64,000 nt of DNA, from contig LR746267.1 in NCBI GenBank assembly GCA_902729315.2, positions 7,566,424 through 7,630,423 of the forward strand. Direction: 5' to 3'. Position 1 is the stretch's first letter, and each line of letters starts with the position of its first letter. A program made the translations under genes and the position numbers. The DNA comes from Spirodela intermedia. Its lineage: Eukaryota; Streptophyta; Magnoliopsida; Alismatales; Araceae. Positions 12,701 through 25,678 of the stretch are shown one piece after another. The notes under the pieces are model-generated. The model made no database searches. It worked only from the letters and a program-made list of their open reading frames with translations, and had not been told where the DNA came from.

Positions 12701-14125
12701 CTGAAAAGTATCGTGAATGAGAATCAAACACGAATGACTGCCGTTATTTAATTCATATCTTTTAATCTATGCTGGCCTCCTTCTGGGCCTGTCCATGAGG
12801 CCTTTCGGATTTTCATAACTTTCTACAATGATTTTTCTCTACATGGTTATTTTTTAAGGAAATTAAGTAGTAGGCCATTCTCAGCATCGAGTAATAATAG
12901 AGAAAAAAATTCCTACGCATGTTACAGATTTAGAGGAAGCTACAGAAAAGTTATTTGTTTTTGTGTTAACGTCAAGGAGGCTCAATTTTCCAATAAATGG
13001 GAGACAGACTCATCTAGATCTACAGATATTCTTTACTTTATCTCTCAAACAACATGAAAGATGAGGACTCTGAATGGAGAATATTTGGTAAATGTAGTTA
13101 ATGACTACGTGCAGACCAAAAAAATGTTGCGTCACCATTAGAAAGAGAGTAAATCGAGAAAAAAGTGGGTGTGACATGTAACACTTGGATTGCAAAAGAC
13201 GTAGAGTGTGGGAATGGATGTAAGGGAAGGTTCAGTAGAATAGAAGAGGGCATTAGCATTACCGGTAATTCACTAGGTAGGAAGATGAAATTGTCCTGGT
13301 TCTTATTACCATGAGCGGCCCATGTGATCAACATGAGAAATCTTCTCTCAACCCCTCAGCTACTTCAAAAGAGAAGACGCGGTGTGTTTTGAAACAACTT
13401 CAATGCCACATCATAGGCAAAGAAAAGGCCATTACTACAGACATTCGGAAATGGATAGACTCAGATGGCGTACCAGGACTGCAATATGATATGAATCATA
13501 CTTCCTATTGTTTTTACTCACGGGAAATTCTCCGGATGATGCTCAGTTATTCAAGAAGCCTCAGATTATATGGTCTTCCTTGCCACCGGACCTACCTAAA
13601 GGGAAGAAGAATCTATGAATACTTGAAAAGCAAAACGCGCTTGTGGGTAGTTTTTTCATTCATAGTTTACTGAGAGGAGTATCACGCAAGCCTTTTCTTT
13701 CTCCCTGATTCAATTCACAGTCGCCAACCCAGACGGTCCAACGTTGCTCATTAAATAGTCGAGAAAATTCTAACACACTACCGAAAAAATCCCAAATGGA
13801 ATGCTTAGGAGCCAAGACAAAAATCAAGAAATAAATATCTTAAATGCTGAACATATCTGGAGAAGCACCAGACATATGTCTACCAACCAACCTCCGTGAC
13901 GCCGGCAAGATCCGCGACGGAGCCCCCAAACCTAGGCGAGTACCAGGACGGGCACCAATCCCGAAGACCCGATAGAAAAGACTCGGCAGCTGGCTCGATG
14001 GGGCAGACGGCCGCGACAGCGGCCCCGTCCACGGAGATCCCCTTCCCTCCCCCCGCTGCCTCTTCAAGCCCGCCCAGGAGGACGGTCAGCAGCATCATCC
14101 CCGCCCCCAAAGCCCTCGCCGCCAT
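9782..14125 (-). CDS. APRL: APR-like (5'-adenylylsulfate reductase-like) thioredoxin-fold membrane protein
   Basis: Four exons join in phase: 13892-14125, 10621-10808, 10406-10530 and 9782-10221, giving 328 residues. The first exon has a hydrophobic start ([17 protein letters not shown]), probably a signal peptide. The thioredoxin-like domain spans about 79-182 and holds [15 protein letters not shown] (WCPFS at 107-111), [11 protein letters not shown] and [16 protein letters not shown] conserved tail follows ([14 protein letters not shown]), then a hydrophobic segment near 231-252 that is probably a membrane anchor. APRL proteins resemble the C-terminal domain of APS reductase but lack the reductase domain, so a role in disulfide chemistry of the secretory system is inferred. 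Only one active-site Cys is present (WCPF, not WCxxC), as is usual in this family. Intron 1 is very long (10809-13891). An in-frame upstream ATG could lengthen the N-terminus, but the chosen start best fits a signal peptide. Confidence 0.88.
10809..13891 (-). other. Long first intron of the APR-like gene
   Basis: This 3.08-kb intron is bounded by GGAG|GTTGG and TTGCCAG|GGGG. It is AT-rich. An open frame of 120 codons at 13311-13673 on the plus strand shows no family resemblance. I see no recognisable transposon or RNA gene in it. Confidence 0.7.
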
Positions 14126-14316
14126 GTCTGCCCCCGGACGCGAAATTTGGGGAAGGCCGATCGTACGAGAAGAGAGGAGAAGCAGACGGTGGCGCAAGAT
14201 CACCGGAGGGAACGAACACGGGGAATTCTTCCGACGGCGTTGAGCTGCCCAGAAGCCGCCGGGGGTAAGGTTGAAGACGACCAGTTGATTACGGGAGTCG
14301 CACTTGCCGACCTTGG

Positions 14317-14317
<1 letters not shown>

Positions 14318-14349
<32 letters not shown>
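14318..14349. repeat. (GA)n microsatellite upstream of the APR-like gene
   Basis: About 15 GA units lie some 195 bp upstream of the ATG at 14125. They read as CT on the coding strand and probably fall in the 5' leader or proximal promoter. Confidence 0.85.
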
Positions 14350-14355
<6 letters not shown>

Positions 14356-14399
14356 GATGACAAATTCCGATCGTCCGTTTCCAATCCTACAGTAGAAAA

Positions 14400-16309
14400 A
14401 ATTACCTATTCAGAATGGGGAGAAGACCCCCGCTAAGTGGCTCAGGAGATCTACTTCCCTCCTGAGATTGGCACGTAGCCCATGGACTCCACTAAGCAGC
14501 GGCCACCCCCCTAATCAGTGGGCCCCATCCAACTCCACCCCCCCTCTCCATTGCATTCTAACTGCAGCCCATAAAAGCTCAAAGGGGCCCATCTCTACTG
14601 CCGTGTCCACCAGGCGATGCATGGTTCATTGTAAATCACATGCTAAAAAGATAATAATACACGAATAAAGTTATTTATTTATGGTTTTCTCATTTATTTG
14701 ACCTATTAAATTATTTTCCCACTGTGAATGATGATTATATGCAATTTTCACGAGTTTTGGGGAGAAAGAATATGCAAACTCTATGACAAAATTTATCATA
14801 AATTCGGTCAACTTTTAAGGGTGGGCCCCACAATCACACATTTTTTGAAGGGTTGGCTTTCGTAAAAGTCAATGTGTGCCAATGGAGAACAAAGTTTTGT
14901 TTTAATTGATCAGTTATTAAATATATAAATAAATATAATATAATGCAAGGTCACATTGTGGGACATCCATGGGATGTTAAGTGCTATGAATTAACAAGAC
15001 TATAAATAACATTTATAATTTTTGGGGGATAAGATTCTATAACATGACAAAATATAATATTTTAATTATATATCATATAGCTATATATTTCCAGGGCTTG
15101 ACCCTCATAGAAAGAAAAGTCAATGTAGGGCCATACAAGATAAGCCAAGTTCGAATATATTAACCGTCACATTAATATCATATCTAGGTCTTCATGGAGA
15201 ATTCATCATTAATAAAGATGAGGTGTTGCCTAAAAATATTATTATTGAGGAAATTTTAACTATGCACAACTAAATATCTAGGAAAGTGGTAAATAAAAAC
15301 GAATTTATTGCTATTATTACGATATCATGACCACTAGCAATACATACCATGCATATCTAGATGCACATTAAGCCATGAAAAGGATGATAAAACCAAGATA
15401 CCCTTCAGGCTTTCAAGAATAATTCAATAGATTGGAACCTTCAAATTGAAGAGTAGGTACCTCATTTGTTGATGAGTAGCTACTTCTTATAATATTTAGC
15501 AATAATTATTTATTTATAGTACAAGATTATTGTGAAAATTGGGTAATGCGAGAGTTCAACTAAGGTAAAATGGGAGCAACTTTTATCATTATTTTAAATC
15601 ATTGACTTAAACATGGTTTTATTTATTTTTGGCTGGTATGAAACCATTATTTTGATCTATGGGCATGCACACATGGCTCACATGGTGTGGATAGAAAAGG
15701 CTCCAAAAAGACAACCCACCTCCCTAGTGTGGGGGCTGATTGAATGATGAATTTGTCGGGCCAAAGCCCAAGTTGAAAAAGATGGTCCCAATGGGCCAGG
15801 AGTGTTAATACTGAGATCACATGTGGGCTTTTTCCATTCATCTTTATGATTTTTTCTTCTTTCTTTGGTTTTTCTCGCTTTAAAAAATATGAGAATTTGA
15901 GAAGATTTCCTAACTCTCAGATTTTCTTGAGAGTGTGGTTTATGGGGCTCCAAAGGTTTCCTTTTAAGGTAGTCAACAACATGGGAAGCCTTTGATACCC
16001 ACCAACCACCATACTTGGAGCATGCAATTAGAGTTTTTAGCTTATGTGACCACATTCAAAGGGAATATTTCTCAAACATCACACTTGAGCAATCTAAAGA
16101 GGGAAAATGAGAGCTTCAAGATCATATTATTATGAGCTCATTATTTTCATCAGTATAACTTTATTTTGATATTTGTTACTGATTTTAGGACATTAATTTT
16201 TTATATAATTGTGTTCTCTTTTTCCTATTTAAATGCCTCATTAAAGTATATCTCATTATCCTTTTGTACTTTATTGGAGAGAGGTAGATATATATATATA
16301 CGTAAATAT

Positions 16310-16357
<48 letters not shown>

Positions 16358-16700
16358 TGGTTTTACCAACATATGCTGTTTTTAGCATATATTTAATTTG
16401 TTATAAAAATATGCTATGAACATCTTTGTAGAGATGAGTCCACAATAAGAGTAACTTTCAATATTATTTGGGAAAAATAAAATATGTTTGTAATAGTATA
16501 AGGCTAATTTTATATTGTCATCGTTGTATAGAGAAAAAAAATCAAATTTTGACGGGTGAATTTGTACGGACGGCAATCCAACTGGACCCAGCAGTCGATG
16601 GGCCCGCAGTACGGACGATTTAGTTAAATCTCTCAACCATCCGATCGGATTTGATCTGTTCCCCACGTGTCCGATCGACGGAATAGCGACAAATTCGGCG
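14400..16700. other. AT-rich intergenic DNA with a (GA)22 tract
   Basis: This divergent intergenic space lies between the APR-like gene (minus) and the LRR gene (plus). It is AT-rich with no coding region that I recognise. A perfect (GA)n run of about 43 bp lies at 16312-16355, preceded by a short (TA)n tract. Open frames across it encode only Arg-Glu or Ser-Leu repeats. Confidence 0.6.
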
Positions 16701-16799
16701 CCTCTGGCAGTGGCACGCCGCGTGACATGCGCGGTCCCAGACGACAGAAAGTTTCTGCCTTTCGTTATCCCTCCCCTTCACCAGATCGACCTCACCAGG

Positions 16800-18045
16800 T
16801 TCCTCTCTCTCTCTCTCTCTCTCGCTCTCGCTCTCGCTCGGCGTCTCCAAGAACTTATAATATACTGGTCTCTGGAGAAGGTGTGCGCTGCGACTGGTGA
16901 GGAAGCTTCTCTGACCTTCGCTCCCTCTTTGTTTCTCTCTCTTGCTGGGCTCTTGCGGGAAACCAGAACATCACCCTCGCTCGTTTAGGGCATCTGGGTT
17001 TGCGCAGTCTTCTGGGAGAGGAAGCAGGAGCCGTAGCGGTCTAGCGTCTTCTGAAACCTCTCCGAGAGGGAGGAGATAAGCCGCTCTCCGGCGAAGGTTC
17101 GTTCCTCCTCTCTCTCTCTCTCTCTCTCTGTGTCTGCTTCTCTCACCTGGTTTCTTTCAGCGGGGTTCTGATGTGTCTTGAATCCGACTCCGCCATTGCT
17201 TCCTGTTTTCCGAGGCATTCCTCGCTCACGGATGAAAATATACGCCTCTGAATCCGATCAGCCGTCATCTTCTTCATGTATCTGATCGGAATCTCATGGC
17301 CTGTGAATCTAAGTTTTCTTTCCTCTTCCGGGAAGTTGCCATATTTGGAGATCTCGATTAAGTCCCTTGAGTTCATGCCATCTCACACGGAATGATTCTT
17401 CCAGGGATGTGGGGTTCTAATATAGTTGTTCTACATGTATTACATATGATTCTACGAACGAGAAAAAAAGAAGAAATCCTACTTTCTTCTATTGCAGTTC
17501 GTCGGGATCCCTGTTCCCGTTATTGTGGAGAAAACCAGGGGATTTCCCAGGAACAGAGGAGCTCCTTCTCTGGGGCTCTCCATCTCCGCCAAACCACTGC
17601 CTGGAGCTCGACTTGTGGGTCAGTTTCGGACTGATTCAGCTCCCCAATGTCTCTTTTTTTCAGGGAAGGATCCCAAGACGGGGTCGATTCAGAGCCGCCG
17701 TGGTGATATCGAATCCCGCCTGCAACTCTGGCCATCCCTTTGGCTCTTCCTCCTCACACCTTGAGCAAGGTGTGGGCCCAAGCGGGTGATCTTTCCGATT
17801 ACTCGGTCTCCCCAGCTTCTCTCTCCTGGCAACTTGGCTACGTGGTCAAGGGCTCCCCGATCGACAACGGCTAACCCCTCGAAGACCTGGTGCTCCTGTT
17901 TCAGCCTGCTGCTATTTTTTTTTCTCACTGAATTGATTCCGAAGGCATTCATTTTCGAGCCCAAGAACAGCTCTTTAATCGTAGGAAGATTAGGGTAGGA
18001 TCTGTGAGACAGTTTCTGGAGTGCACACTGTTGGGAGTGGTGGAA
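16800..18045 (+). promoter_or_regulatory. Probable promoter and 5' leader of the LRR gene
   Basis: CT runs occur at 16802-16822 and 17108-17129, and a TATA-like CTTATAATATAC lies at about 16854-16865. From there to the ATG at 18046 there is no supported coding sequence. A long 5' UTR, perhaps with an intron, is likely. The transcription start cannot be fixed from sequence alone. Confidence 0.35.
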
Positions 18046-20237
18046 ATGGCCAAGATCAGCTGCTTCTCTGCGCTGCTGGTCAGGAAGAAGAAGAAGAAGA
18101 CGGCCAAGGTAATGCAGGATCGACTACTTTCCCCTCTCTTCCCTTTGTAAGGGGTCATTGTGGCAGCGCATATTTCCTGCAGATTAACCCGGTTTCTTCT
18201 CCCTTAGGATGCTCCAAAGGTGGTGGAAAATGCCAAGAATGGAATCCTGCAGCTGAGGTTGGAGAGCCTGGTCCACCCTTCTGATGATATCAGAGCAAAG
18301 GAGGCGGCCCATGATTCCAAAATTCTTGGAGATGATCAATTGGATGGCATGGAGGGGGCATATGAAGGTGGCGATGAGCATGACGATGCCTCATCGATGA
18401 GGAGAGATTTCTCCGACTTTGATCTCCAGGCAAAGACTGCAGCAGGGCAGGGAGAGGACGCGGGAGCAAATGGAGGCTGCCTGGATGAGAAGCCCGAGGG
18501 AGAGGGAGGGGTTGCTGCCGATGCGGTGATCCTGAGTGGGCACATCAGCGACCCGGGTGTCGGGCAAAAATCAGATCTTTGTGGGTCGCCAAGGCTGAAG
18601 CGGTCGTGCTCCAACATAGAGACCCGGGCGGCTGCCGCCTGCCTGCCGCTGCTCTCCCCGTCGAAGTCCCTCTCGTACAAAGACCTCCAAGCTCTGTTGG
18701 GAAATGGGGTTGGAAGTGTCTCTCATGAATTCAATGGCAGCCCCTTGTCGGTGATCACTTCCTGCAGTGCTGACCGAGTGATTCTGAAGAAGAAGTCGTC
18801 GAGCCAGGTGCTGCCGTCCAGGAGCCGGAAGCTGTGGTGGCGGCTGTTCTTGTGGAGCCATCGGAACCTCCACAGCTCCTGGAATTCTTCCGCCCAGAAA
18901 AGAATTCCAACCCCTTATGATGGTTTTAACAGCCGGAAAGGTGGCTACTCTTCGGACACGCTCGAGCCAGGCCATGGCAACGAGGGTCAGGAAGCTGCGG
19001 CCGGGTGTGGCCGGAGCCAGTGGGTTGCTTTCTCCATGGAGTCCTCCTCCTCCTCCTCCCCTCTTGATAGGGTCAACGCTTGGGTCAACAGCCTTGAGGA
19101 CAATCCATGTTCTTCGGTTGACTTTTATGCAGCAGAGACTCCTGCCTTCCCCGACTCTCCCGATGATGGGGAGCAGGCCAGGAAGAACAGCCAGCAGCAC
19201 CAGAGTGGCCGGCGGCAGGCGGAGGAGGTCTTCAGGGCCAACCACATCATCCAGTCTCTGAATCCCCTTTCGACAGTGGCCCACATTTCCGGCATGGGCC
19301 TGCATGTCGTCCCCACCATCTCCGCCTTCACCAGCCTCCGAGCCGTCAATCTCTCGAACAACTCCATAGGTGGATAATCTTTTCGATCGCCATTATCAGA
19401 ACAACTCCATAGGTGGATAATCTCTTCTAGCCTCTCATGCTGCGTTAATTTTCAGCTCATATCAACCCAGGAGCATTGCCGAAGAGCCTCCACGCCCTTG
19501 ACTTGTCGAGGAACAGGATCACGACGATCGAGGGCCTTAGGGACCTCACCCGTCTCCGGGTTCTCAATCTCAGCTACAACAAGATCTCCCGGATCGGCCA
19601 TGGTGAGAGAACGATCACCCTCATCGACAGACTCTCTTTCTCTCTCTCTCTCTCTCTCCTCTCTCTCGTCTGTGAATGGAGATGAATGGATTTTAAGTCT
19701 GTTCTTCCCATATTTAAACATCCCATCGCGTCAGGGTTGTCCAACTGCACCCTCATCAAGGAGCTGTACCTGGCCGGGAACAAGATCAGCAACGTGGAGG
19801 GCCTCCACAGGCTTCTGAAACTCGCGGTGCTGGACCTGAGCTTCAACAAGGTGACCACAGCCAAGGCATTGGGCCAGCTCGTCGCCAACTACAACACCCT
19901 CCTGGTCCTGAACCTGCTGGGGAACCCGGTCCAGAGCAACATCGGAGACGACCAGCTCCGCAAGGTGGTCGCAGGGCTCCTCCCGCAGTTGGCTTACCTG
20001 AACAAGCAGCCCATCAAACCACAGAGGGCCAGGGAGGGCGCCGCCGATACCATAGCCAAAGCCGCCCTCGGCAACAACACCGCGTTGAGAAGACCCACGC
20101 GGCGGGCCAGCCAGGGCGGCGCTGCTGCTACCTCTTCGGCCAGCAGGGGCCGTCCGGTTGGCGGCGCCGCCGTCGGGCACAGAACTAGGCGGCACGGGGG
20201 GAAGCCCAAGCTGCCAACCTCTGCAGGGCGAAGGTAG
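18046..20237 (+). CDS. SDS22-like leucine-rich-repeat protein of the plant 'outer arm dynein light chain 1' family
   Basis: Four exons join in phase: 18046-18108, 18208-19369, 19456-19602 and 19735-20237, giving 624 residues. The tiny first exon encodes MAKISCFSALLVRKKKKKTAK, whose MxxxSCF start is typical of this family (compare Arabidopsis At1g78230 and At4g03260). Residues 22 to about 385 are low-complexity and Ser-rich, with AACLPLLSPSKSLSYKDL as a conserved-looking block. Six or so short LRRs follow (about 390-560), for example LHALDLSRNRITTIEGL and IKELYLAGNKISNVEGL. The tail is basic and Arg/Gly/Ala-rich. The 'dynein' name is inherited by similarity; flowering plants lack axonemal dynein, and the true role is unknown (protein-protein interaction is inferred). 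It converges on the QUA2-like gene 1.5 kb away. Confidence 0.87.
19357..19423 (+). repeat. 24-bp direct duplication covering a splice donor
   Basis: The last 13 bases of exon 2 plus the first 11 of the following intron (AACAACTCCATAG|GTGGATAATCT) occur at 19357-19380 and again at 19400-19423. The copies are 43 bp apart and are identical over the 24 bases. The first copy is the in-phase donor; use of the second would bring in TAA at 19375-19377. Confidence 0.9.
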
Positions 20238-21460
20238 AGCAGAGCAGCGACTGGAGTCAACTTTGAAACTGGGTCGGAAGAAATCATCGGTCTATCCTTT
20301 TCTGCCATCGCTTGTTGTTGTTGTTGTCTGTCTGTGAGACTGTGGACTTGGTTTGTGTCAGTCGCAAGAAAACATGTCCCTTTCTGCTTGAATTTGTGTG
20401 GATGAATCGCCATGAGGCTGAAGAATCTCCACGGCTGTCCACGCCATGGATTTTCTTGACCCTCCGGCTCGTCGGAAAAACGTCGCTTTCTGCCGGATTG
20501 GAGGGGATTTCTCTCCCTGCCAATGAAAGGACTGCGGAGCAGACCCCGACAGGGATGGATAGCTGGCCTGCATAGGCTGGTGGCGGTGGTTATCCGACGG
20601 CGATGGAATATGCACGTGCGAAAAAAACAGGTCAACGATAATCCTAGAATAATCCTAGAATTTAAGTTTATTTTCCTTTGTTTTTACCCCTATTGGGTGA
20701 AATTCCATTCACTAATACCCAAATTAAGTGGTATTAAATCAGATTAACCAGCAAAATTAGACTTTTTTTGATACAAACTAACCTTATCCTAACTCGTTTA
20801 AATGATTAGAGGTTTGGAATGGGGGGTATTCTTGTTCTTTACTAGTCTTTAGATGGCGTACCCAAGGTAGCAATGGGATGGTCAACCCACACATCGCAAG
20901 CCTGGCCCTTGAGATTAAGAACAAAATTCATCTGGGTTTACAAAGACCTTCAGATCTAGATAGAGAACAAGGGCTTGCAATTTGACTGGCATAGGTCTCT
21001 TTCTCTCTCACACACACATACAAACTGTTGAGATCAGCATTAATTATTGATAGGTCAATATAATTAAATTACTCAAGAAAATATAATCAGAGTCTCTGAA
21101 CCTTTTCACATTATCATTCCTCATGATTGCCTTTTATAGGTGCTGCATCAAGTTTTTTATAGGTTCCTAATAAACTGTGCATTGCTCATCCATTTCTGCA
21201 GAAAGTTGGCGATATTTTTGGATGCAACAGGGCAAAGACATGGAGAAACAGTTCTCTGTCTCTGTTATCCAATATATTTGGGATTAGCACCCTCAAAACT
21301 AATGCTTCCTTGGGCACCTGCAATCTGCATCTCTTGTAGAAATTAGTGGGAGATGGGCTCCTAAGGTGGCATGGGGGTCAGATTTCAGTCATATCTGCTT
21401 CATCCTCCCCCACAGCCCTACCCAACACAACCCAAGTTTGTAGTGTTGTGATCATCTAGC

Positions 21461-21504
<44 letters not shown>

Positions 21505-21762
21505 CTACCATTCACTGGAACCAATTCCTTATTCTGGAGCCTCTTCTCTACAAGAGTACAGATTCCATACACCAAAGAATGATACTCTGTAATGCATACT
21601 CCATCTTCGGGTAATTACATTGGGGGGGGGCGCAAAGCCTTGCGGCTCGACGAGAATATGGGGGCATCTTTTTATGACAGGGCTTTGTGATTATCCACAA
21701 CATTAATAAAAGCCGACAGACTGTGTATAGGCCTAAGTAAAGTAATCTGTCTGTGAAGGTTT
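20238..21762. other. Convergent intergenic region between the LRR and QUA2-like genes
   Basis: This stretch would hold the 3' UTRs of both genes. It is AT-rich and carries a (GA)n run of about 41 bp at 21462-21503 and a G9 run near 21624. No gene is seen. Confidence 0.6.
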
Positions 21763-24700
21763 TCAATGGTCTGCACTCACAGGCTTCTTGAGGAAGGGCT
21801 TCTGGCAGATGAGGAGGCTGTCATCGCTGTTGATGCCAATCTCTACCCTCCGTGCATCCCATTTCAGCCGCATCGCCATGGATCGGGCGGTCTCAATGAG
21901 GGGGGAGGTGTCGCGGATTATCACCCACCCCTGCATCAGTCAGAGGAAGAACAGTGGAAGATAGATCAAAAAAGTAATTCACAACAAAATAAATATGATA
22001 ATTATGAAAGATGAAACAATGGTGAGCAGTACCTCGGGCCTCAAGAGCCGATCCATCTCCAAAAATAGCTTCAGGAAGGAGCATCGGCGCTTCCGGAAAG
22101 TTTCAGACGAGAGCAGCCGGTCGGCGTGGACCAAGTCGTAAGTTCTTGGATATGAAGGGAATGCCTCGCACCTGTGGAAGACGAATAGATGTTCTCATCT
22201 GATCCATCGATATCTTCAAGTGGAAATTAAATGCCAAATCTCTGACAGTTACATTCTTCGACTGTAAAATATAGTGGGCAAGCTTGAATAATTCACCGAG
22301 GAAACATAGATGAGAGACACCGTCCCTACCAATCATGTCGAACACCGAGGAAGCCCCGATCAAGGATGAGAGAGAGGTGGTTGACGCTGCTTGTGGGAAC
22401 GACATTCATGACCCACACAGATTTTCCAGCCCCAAGTAGAGCAGCGTTGAATCCACCCAACTGGGCATTCATATCCAGCACATTCCTCAGCATGTTGAAC
22501 GGAGTAGAAGGGTCCTCATCACCAGGCCTTTTCGGATGATCTGAAAATATGAGCGGCGAGAGTAGGGCCCAGTAGTTGCTGACCCCTGCGCTCCACCTCA
22601 GCCCATCCTCAGAGAAGTCCTGTGGATCCACACCTGATATACATATATATATAATTTTAAAATATAAGAACTCTGCCTGTGATTAATGAAAATATTTCTT
22701 AGTTCGGCAATTACCATATAAGCTGACTTCGGTAGAGTTCATAGTGGCACATGCGGGCCAGGTTCTCCGGCCCTCAATGGAAACCCACCGATGGCTTCCG
22801 ATCCCACTGATGCACGGATTGAGTGGCTTGTAGTATGGGGACTCGGCATCCAGGTCCCTGCTGCAGATCTCCGGCCCGGATTTCCTGAAACACTTGGGAG
22901 GATCAGTAACAATTCATATAACTGACCCCATCATCAACAGCGAAATTTCAGGCCTTTTTCTATTTTCAGTAATCTATGATATTTTCAGCAGCTGGATTTT
23001 CGAGCTTCGCACCTAGACTTGTAACACATCTTCTTGTCAGTCTTCTTCCAGACAATGGTTTCATCCTGCTGGGACATCATATCCCAGCACAAGCTCTCTG
23101 CGAGATTGCGAATGAGAGCCCATTGCCTCTGGTTCTGTGGGACCCGCAGGGATCTTAATGTGTTCGATGGTGAAGTCCACACAAAGTAACCGCCCGGTCT
23201 TAGAACTCGGTTGACCTCAAGAAGAAAGATACCGTCTGGACAAAAATAGAGCATAACCATTATAAACCAAACTCCCCACACAGATCCACGAGCATCGGGC
23301 CCAAGCTAAGTTCTTTCAGAAAATAAAAATCTGAAACTCTACTGGGATAAACGCCATTAAAAAAAAAGCCTTTTTGAAAAATAAACTCGGGGTAGTAAAT
23401 ACACTGTTCATAAGGCTAGCGCAGTGAAATCATACTCGTTTAATTTAAAATGAACTCATAAATTCGGACCAACTCGACCGAGCAGCCCACATCAACTTGT
23501 GGAAAGAAAAGAAGAAAGAGTCAATAAAGATGTTTAAAAAGTTGTTAAACAGAAAGAAAAACGCAGAAAAGCAAGAATTTCCAAAAGATGCCCGCCTGAT
23601 TATTAATATACATAAGAAGTGATCCGACATATTAGAATCTTGCCCCGGGTCAGTCGGAAATTGATCTGATTTGGACAAATCGGACTGTGTGGGTTCATAG
23701 AAAATTCTCACATTCATGCAGTAAAGTGGGAGCTCATATAAAACCTCTTTACAATAATATATTTAAAAGCTCGTGAGAAAGTACCTCTTGCTCCCCAATC
23801 AACTCCACATTGTGCACAATGAACCATGTCAAAGGAGAGAAATGGGTAGGGCAGTTGCTTTGATGTGAGTGAAGCAATCATGGCAGGGAGGCCTCTTTCA
23901 AGTGTTATCTGGACCTGGCTACCAGAGATCTCATAACCTGCGATGCACATAGTCAACACCTGCTTCAAGAAGAGGTATGCCCCGAAGCTGCCAAAGCCAC
24001 ACCCAATGTCCAACACGGTCCTGACCTGAAAAATACAAATCCAATTTCAATTTAAGAAATAACACATAATTAGTAATGCCAAACTTTACCCAAAAAAACT
24101 GGAGATCCGGACTCTCCCAGAAGATGAACAAGCACTGAGAGAAGGTACCTAAGAGTAAGGATGAGATAAAGAATAGAGCGACTGCAGAGGAAACATGAGA
24201 ATTTGATGCAGTTCCATGAGAATCTGATAAGTTTTTTATTTTATTTTAAATCTCCAATTAATTTGGTCTCATGAGGAGATACAAATAAAATGGTGATATT
24301 TACAGCTTTAAGGCAATGATATGGTCGACTTCTCCTTTTTGGCTTCAATTTTTTTTTTTTTTTTTACATGGATTGATCCATATGTGCAGCCATATCGTGA
24401 ATCTTCACTAATTTAAAGAGAAAAACCCATCAGATTCCTAAGAAAACGACTACACAAAACAAAACGTAGAAGCAACATCAGCATTATCCCCTCTGTCAAT
24501 GCGATACCCCCGCGGTGGATTCCTATTTCAGATGAAGACAGAAAGAAAAACCAGAACAAATAATCGTAAACATATCAGAAAAATTAAAAACTGCTTTCAG
24601 GAGCCTTCCTGGGGTTGAAATTTTTTTGCCAAATACCCTTCTCATTGTGTAAAAATAAAATAAAATGAAGCATATTAATCAACGGAAAGATAAACACGGA

Positions 24701-25678
24701 ATTTATGGACCAAACACCATAGTAAATCCCATTTCTTTTCATTTTCTTTGCTCTACCAAAGACCAGACCAGTATGTTTCGAGCTAGAAATGGGGAAGGTC
24801 ACTCACACCGGCGTTGTTGAGATCAGACTCGCTTCTGAGCCCAATCATCTCTGCGATCTGATGGGTGTAGTCCTCAACTCCGTTAACCATTAAAGAATTT
24901 GAGTGAAAGGATATGTGTTCTTCCTCCACCATCATCCTGGAAGCGCAAGCCAACGCCGAAATCTAAGAAAGGAAATGGAAAGACTGGCAAAAGTAGACCG
25001 AATCAGGGACCTTCTTTACCTCTTGGTCAAGCTGCCCGAGGAAAACTCTTCTCCGGTGATCTTGACGTTGTCCTTCCATATGAAGTCTCTCCCTGTCGGC
25101 CATCTGAGAGGGATTCTGTAGTCCATGGGGGTAGGCACCACACAGCCTTCCTCCACGGAGGACTCCCTGGGACACCGGCGTTCAGACTCAACGTGGGCAT
25201 AATTAGGCTCCTCCGAATCTAATTTCTCGGATGCATTGTAGCATGGGACGTAATTCTCTAACTCAGGTGGGCAGAATTCCAGCTCCTTTGACTTGACGGC
25301 GCCGCGAGAGAGCTCCCCGATCTCTGAAAAATCTGCCACAAGCTGCTCCTGAAGTCGCCTATAGTTCTTGTGGATCTTCCCTCGCGATGTCATGGAGATG
25401 GAGATGGTCCAGTAGAGGGACCCCAAGATGGCCAGCGCCATGACTAGAACTATGCAGAGCTTGAGGACAAAAAAGACCGTGGTCTTCCTACTTCTTGAGA
25501 CCGCCGCGGCCGCCGCCACTGAAACTGGGCTCCGAGTTTCATGCCCCTGGCCATTCTCAAAATCCTTCTCCTGGGAACCGTGATCAAAGGACCGCTTGTA
25601 ATCCAGCCATTTCCCGGCGCCGCCGCCATTGAGACGCGGGCCGCCGCCGGATGGCCCGCGGAGGAGAGGCCTCGACAT
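21763..25678 (-). CDS. QUA2: QUASIMODO2/TSD2-type Golgi pectin methyltransferase
   Basis: Eight exons join in phase: 25020-25678, 24807-24936, 23785-24025, 23013-23235, 22715-22884, 22330-22633, 22033-22171 and 21763-21930, giving 677 residues, close to the roughly 684 of Arabidopsis QUA2. It begins MSRPLLRG like QUA2. A cytosolic N-terminus is followed by a single type II membrane anchor (about 68-92). The lumenal methyltransferase domain has the SAM-binding motif [15 protein letters not shown] (267-281), [27 protein letters not shown] and [19 protein letters not shown]2 methylesterifies homogalacturonan in the Golgi and is needed for cell adhesion. The region before the ATG is GC-rich with a CT tract at 26449-26465. 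The family call is firm. Orthology to QUA2 rather than its closest paralogues rests on the N-terminus and on the neighbouring LRR gene. Confidence 0.93.

Noticed and set aside
13311-13673. Open frame of 120 codons within the APR-like intron
   Set aside because: No recognisable domain, AT-rich codon use, and it lies wholly inside an intron on the opposite strand.
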